Assembly: GCA_045637775.1 (NCBI GenBank)
Contig: JAZUAC010000028.1
Coordinates: 1 to 9,142 of the forward strand
DNA from: UMGS172 sp045637775
GTDB taxonomy: Bacteria; Bacillota; Clostridia; Oscillospirales; Acutalibacteraceae
DNA: 9,142 bases
Direction of reading: 5' to 3'
Position numbers and translations under genes: made by a program
Shown here: piece by piece, positions 6,514 through 9,142 of the stretch
How positions within the stretch are numbered: position 1 is the first letter of the stretch
Layout of the letters: the number at the start of each line of letters is the position of its first letter
Notes under the pieces: model-generated
What the model was told of the DNA's origin: nothing
Databases searched by the model: none
What the model saw: only the letters and a program-made list of their open reading frames with translations

Positions 6514-6525
6514 TTTTATTTCCTC

Positions 6526-6539
6526 CAAACAATAGTTTG
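6526..6539 (-). other. Small hairpin in the gdhA leader, abutting the ribosome binding site
   Basis: CAAAC-TATT-GTTTG on the minus strand is a 5-bp stem with a 4-nt loop close to the predicted 5' end of the mRNA. It is followed at once by the GGAGG ribosome binding site. It could protect the 5' end of the mRNA or modulate initiation, but the stem is short and AT-rich. Confidence 0.3.
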
Positions 6540-6550
6540 TTAACAGTGTA

Positions 6551-6579
6551 ATTATACTTTAATTAAATTGCTCTGTCAA
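6551..6579 (-). promoter_or_regulatory. Exact consensus sigma-A promoter of gdhA
   Basis: Minus strand: TTGACA (6579-6574), a spacer of exactly 17 nt, and TATAAT (6556-6551), with no mismatch. The predicted start is near 6544, giving a leader of about 30 nt. This agrees with the biased codon use of gdhA in suggesting very high expression. Confidence 0.92.
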
Positions 6580-6623
6580 TGAAAAATATTGCAATCAAAG
6601 CGTTTTTTGTCATTTTTAGGCGC

Positions 6624-6637
6624 TGAAAACACTATCA
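6624..6637 (+). promoter_or_regulatory. Candidate CcpA cre-like site upstream of gdhA
   Basis: TGAAAACACTATCA matches the cre consensus TGWAARCGYTWWCA at 13 of 14 positions; the single mismatch is in the central CG. It lies about 45 nt upstream of the gdhA -35 hexamer, a position from which CcpA activates some promoters. The central CG is usually the best-conserved part, so this is a weak candidate. Confidence 0.28.
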
Positions 6638-6676
6638 AAAGCAAACTCGCTCAAATTTTACCGCTTTATCACCTTA

Positions 6677-6697
6677 AAACTTAATAATATTAAGTTT
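6677..6697. promoter_or_regulatory. AT-rich 21-bp palindrome between gdhA and the ABC genes
   Basis: AAACTTAATA and TATTAAGTTT are perfect 10-bp arms around a single A. It could be an operator about 120 nt upstream of the gdhA start point. On the minus strand the right arm is followed by a T, so it could instead be a weak terminator for the ABC genes, but it has only one G-C pair and a poor U-tract. The function is unknown. The rest of the 254-bp gap (6514-6767) shows no open frame of note and no strong terminator for the ABC operon. Confidence 0.35.
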
Positions 6698-6767
6698 GTT
6701 AGAAGTTTAACACATATGAAATTTGATTTTTTGAGCAGAAAACGTCGATTTGCTTAATTCTTTAAGG

Positions 6768-8747
6768 TTAATCAAGCTCCTTAAGGCCAGTGTAAAGCTC
6801 GTAATACCTGCCTTTTAGTGCCAGCAACTCATCATGAGTGCCGCGTTCGATGATTTCACCTTTTTCAAGCACCATGATAGCATCTGAATTACGTACAGTC
6901 GAAAGCCTATGAGCAATAACAAAGGTCGTTCTGTCCTTCATCAACCTATCCATACCGTGCTCGATATGGCGTTCTGTACGTGTATCGACCGAGCTTGTAG
7001 CCTCATCAAGAACAAGTATCGGTGCTTTGGACAAAGCCGCACGTGCGATATTAAGCAACTGTCTCTGCCCCTGCGAAAGATTAGCGCCGTCACCCTCGAT
7101 TTGAGTGTTATAACCGTCTGACAAACGCATAATAAAGCTATGAGCACTTGCAGTTTTTGCAGCGGCAATAACCTCGTCATCGGTCGCATCAAGCCGTCCG
7201 TAACGGATATTTTCCATAACGCTTCCGCTGAACAAATGTGTATCCTGCAGAACCATTGCTATATTCTTACGCAGTTCATCTCGGTTGTATTCCCTGATAT
7301 CCACACCGTCTATCGTAATACTACCTTCATCGATATCGTAAAAACGGTTAAGCAAATTGGTTATGGTTGTCTTGCCCGCACCTGTTGAGCCAACAAAAGC
7401 TATCTTCTGACCGGGCTTAGCATAAAGCGAAATATTCTTGAGTATAACCTTGTCGGGATTATAACCGAAGGTGACATTCTTCACCTCAACATAGCCCTTC
7501 ATCTCGGTCGCATCCTTGGCATCCTCACTGTCGGGCAGTTCGGGTTCGGCATCCATTATACCAAAAACTCGCTCTGCACCTGCCAAAGCAGCAAATATGG
7601 TATTGACCTGCATTGAAAGTTGATTGATAGGCATTGAGAAGTGGCGCGAATAGTTGGCAAAAACCGTAAGGTCTCCGGGGCCAAAGCCGGTTGTACACAT
7701 CAAAATACCACCGATGCCAATGGTAAATGCATAGCTTATCATGCTTGTGTTGTGCATGATAGGACCCATGATACCGCCGTAGAACTGTGCTTTGAACTGT
7801 TTGTCACGCATATCATCGTTGAGTAATTCAAACTCGTTGACGCAGGTTTCTTCGTGGTTAAATACCTTGACGACCTTCTGACCGGTAACGGTTTCCTCAA
7901 TATAACCGTTAACTGCGCCCAAAGCCGCCTGTTGACCCGAGTGGTATTTTCTCGATTTCGAGCCTATCCACGCACCGCCCTTTACGAATATCGGGATAAA
8001 CACAATAGTTACAAGTGTCAGCCAAATATTGGTGGTAACCATGAAAACAAGCGTTCCCAAAATGGAGATAAAGCCCGAAACAAGCGATGTGAGTGAGTTG
8101 TTGAGCATAACATCTATATTATCAACATCGTTGGTGAAACGGCTCATAGTCTCGCCCGTGGGGGTTGAGTCAAAATACCTTGTAGGAAGCCTCATGAGCT
8201 TTTCGAACAACTCATTTCTTATCTTCTCGGTGGCATTTTGCGAAACGGTAAGCATAATTCTTGCCTGGAAATAGCTTGACAAAACACCGAGCAGGTAAAC
8301 GCAGAACATGATAAATACCGCCGCAAGAACATATACCGAAACCTCGGCATAATCACCCCAAGACACTATCTCGGCAAAAATAGGTATCTCGCTGAATTTT
8401 GAGATGACCTTATCTGCAATTTTACCGACAGGAGTAAAGCTTATATCGGCATTTGGAGCGACTGCAATGGTGATGCGGTTTATGATGGGTGCCAGCAAAT
8501 ATCCTCCGATAAGTGAGGTCAAGGTGCTGACTATCATACAAAGCACGACCAATACAAGCCTTATTTTATAAACCGAAACATAACCCCACAAACGCTTTAT
8601 GGTCGCGCCCGTGTTTTTGGGCTTACCGTGAGGCATTGGGCCTCCCCTGCCACCTCTCGGACCCGGACCCATAGGCATACCGCGTTTTTCGGCGGCCGCC
8701 TTCATATTATACTGTTTTTGGAGGTCTTCCAATGTACGTTTAGCCAT
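6768..8747 (-). CDS. ABC exporter half-transporter with canonical ATPase site (TM288-like subunit)
   Basis: A 659-residue fused membrane-ATPase protein of the multidrug/lipid exporter type. It has a soluble N-terminus with a Gly/Pro/Arg-rich stretch (about 24-43), a six-helix exporter domain (about 55-390) and the nucleotide-binding domain (about 418-655). The motifs are Walker A GSTGAGKT (453-460), Q-loop Q501, signature LSQGQ (557-561), Walker B ILVLDE with catalytic E582, and switch H613. The signature with Q in place of the first G is typical of the canonical partner in heterodimers such as TM287/TM288. ATG 8747 has AAGGAGG (8763-8757) 9 nt upstream and overlaps the end of the preceding gene by 8 nt (ATGGCTAA), so the two are translated together and should form one heterodimer. 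The substrate cannot be told from sequence; drugs, lipids and peptides are all possible. Confidence 0.93.
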   Translation of the reverse strand: MAKRTLEDLQKQYNMKAAAEKRGMPMGPGPRGGRGGPMPHGKPKNTGATIKRLWGYVSVYKIRLVLVVLCMIVSTLTSLIGGYLLAPIINRITIAVAPNADISFTPVGKIADKVISKFSEIPIFAEIVSWGDYAEVSVYVLAAVFIMFCVYLLGVLSSYFQARIMLTVSQNATEKIRNELFEKLMRLPTRYFDSTPTGETMSRFTNDVDNIDVMLNNSLTSLVSGFISILGTLVFMVTTNIWLTLVTIVFIPIFVKGGAWIGSKSRKYHSGQQAALGAVNGYIEETVTGQKVVKVFNHEETCVNEFELLNDDMRDKQFKAQFYGGIMGPIMHNTSMISYAFTIGIGGILMCTTGFGPGDLTVFANYSRHFSMPINQLSMQVNTIFAALAGAERVFGIMDAEPELPDSEDAKDATEMKGYVEVKNVTFGYNPDKVILKNISLYAKPGQKIAFVGSTGAGKTTITNLLNRFYDIDEGSITIDGVDIREYNRDELRKNIAMVLQDTHLFSGSVMENIRYGRLDATDDEVIAAAKTASAHSFIMRLSDGYNTQIEGDGANLSQGQRQLLNIARAALSKAPILVLDEATSSVDTRTERHIEHGMDRLMKDRTTFVIAHRLSTVRNSDAIMVLEKGEIIERGTHDELLALKGRYYELYTGLKELD

Positions 8748-9142
8748 TGTTCTTTACCTCCTTTTCCATCTGTGAGTAATAAATCTCCTGATACTCCTCA
8801 TTAGACTCAAGCAACTCAGAATGTGTACCAACACCCGTAATACGACCGTCATCCATTACGATAATCTTATCAGCCTCGATAACACTGGAAATGCGCTGTG
8901 CAATGATTATCTTGGTTGCATCGGGAATATCCTCACGGAAGGCTCGACGGATGCTTGCCTCGGTAGCGGTATCGACCGCACTTGTAGAGTCGTCGAGAAT
9001 AAGTATCTTCGGTTTTTTCAAAAGTGCTCTGGCAATACAAGGCCTCTGCTCCTGACCGCCCGAAACATTTGAACCGCCTTGGCCCAAATCACTATCATAC
9101 CCGTGGGTAACCGAGGTTACAAACTTATCGGCTTCGGCACTG
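8740..9142 (-). CDS. ABC exporter half-transporter with degenerate ATPase site (TM287-like), C-terminal part
   Basis: The last 133 codons of an ABC exporter subunit; the frame is open to the right edge, so the membrane domain and Walker A lie outside. Visible are the pre-signature helix ending HGYDSDLGQGGSN, signature VSGGQ, and Walker B ILILDDSTSAVD, in which the catalytic Glu is Asp. The switch region reads IIAQRIS, with Gln in place of His. These two replacements are the hallmark of the degenerate NBD in heterodimeric exporters such as TM287 or BmrC, while the downstream gene supplies the canonical site. The helix after the signature reads GGQEQRPCIARALL. In relatives I recall, it is GGQ[KR]QR followed by a hydrophobic residue, so Glu and Pro here are unusual. 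The stop TAA overlaps the next start by 8 nt. Confidence 0.92.
   Translation of the reverse strand, partial: SAEADKFVTSVTHGYDSDLGQGGSNVSGGQEQRPCIARALLKKPKILILDDSTSAVDTATEASIRRAFREDIPDATKIIIAQRISSVIEADKIIVMDDGRITGVGTHSELLESNEEYQEIYYSQMEKEVKNNG
8757..8763 (-). promoter_or_regulatory. Strong ribosome binding site of the second ABC gene, inside the first
   Basis: AAGGAGG on the minus strand lies within the last codons of the upstream ABC gene and sets the ATG at 8747. The 8-nt overlap of stop and start favours coupled translation and equal subunit amounts. Confidence 0.8.

Noticed and set aside
6514..6528. TTG at 6528 as the start of glutamate dehydrogenase
   Set aside because: As for the MFS gene, the TTG is part of TTGGAGG, the ribosome binding site for the ATG at 6513.
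5302..6543. A 413-codon open frame on the plus strand opposite gdhA
   Set aside because: It is in codon register with gdhA, so it stays open simply because gdhA avoids TTA, CTA and TCA codons. The translation looks like no known family, and it has no separate promoter support. gdhA on the other strand is unmistakable.
6753..6766. CTTAA-TTCT-TTAAG inverted repeat just after the ABC stop codon
   Set aside because: A 5-bp AT-rich stem without a following T-run on the minus strand; expected often by chance in this composition.
7140..8274. Several plus-strand frames of 60-82 codons inside the ABC gene
   Set aside because: They lie opposite a complete, motif-verified ABC exporter, lack ribosome binding sites that I can support and resemble no family.
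1..9142. Defence system, CRISPR array, prophage or transposon as the hidden system
   Set aside because: No repeats-with-spacers, transposase, integrase, nuclease or toxin-antitoxin pair was seen on either strand; all long frames are metabolic, transport or membrane genes.

Overview
The window looks like chromosomal DNA from an anaerobic, gut-type Clostridia (Oscillospiraceae or a related lineage). This is inferred from strong purine-rich Shine-Dalgarno sites, consensus sigma-A promoters, moderate GC, a glutamate dehydrogenase resembling that of Clostridium symbiosum, a GH127 sugar gene without a signal peptide, and a TM287/TM288-type heterodimeric ABC exporter. No rRNA, tRNA, CRISPR array, insertion sequence or phage gene is visible.

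Left part (1-5046): a minus-strand gene leaves the window after nine codons. It is followed by a minus-strand SLC45/GPH-type MFS sugar transporter with its own terminator and a strong promoter. A divergent promoter starts the plus-strand series: a VTT-domain (TVP38/TMEM64/DedA-like) membrane protein, a GH127 beta-L-arabinofuranosidase and a cytoplasmic CE4-type polysaccharide deacetylase. The likely theme is import and cytosolic trimming of arabinose-containing, possibly acylated, plant oligosaccharides. The GH127 gene carries an in-frame amber codon (codon 67) in place of what I expect to be a conserved tryptophan. All five zinc and catalytic residues are present downstream, at the same spacing as in the characterised enzyme HypBA1.

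Middle (5047-5160): the convergent gap holds a two-hairpin palindromic repeat-like element, then a strong bidirectional terminator.

Right part (5161-9142, all minus strand): a hexameric-type glutamate dehydrogenase is driven by an exact consensus promoter (TTGACA-17-TATAAT). Upstream of that promoter lie a near-match to a catabolite-response element and an AT-rich 21-bp palindrome. Beyond them are two overlapping ABC exporter half-transporter genes, the second cut by the window edge. One has a canonical ATPase site and the other a degenerate one, so they should form an asymmetric heterodimer.

I did not find a clearly new multi-gene system. The points most worth a second look are the amber-interrupted but otherwise intact GH127 gene, the double-hairpin element, the operator-like repeat inside the MFS promoter, and the likely NAD (not NADP) preference of the glutamate dehydrogenase.
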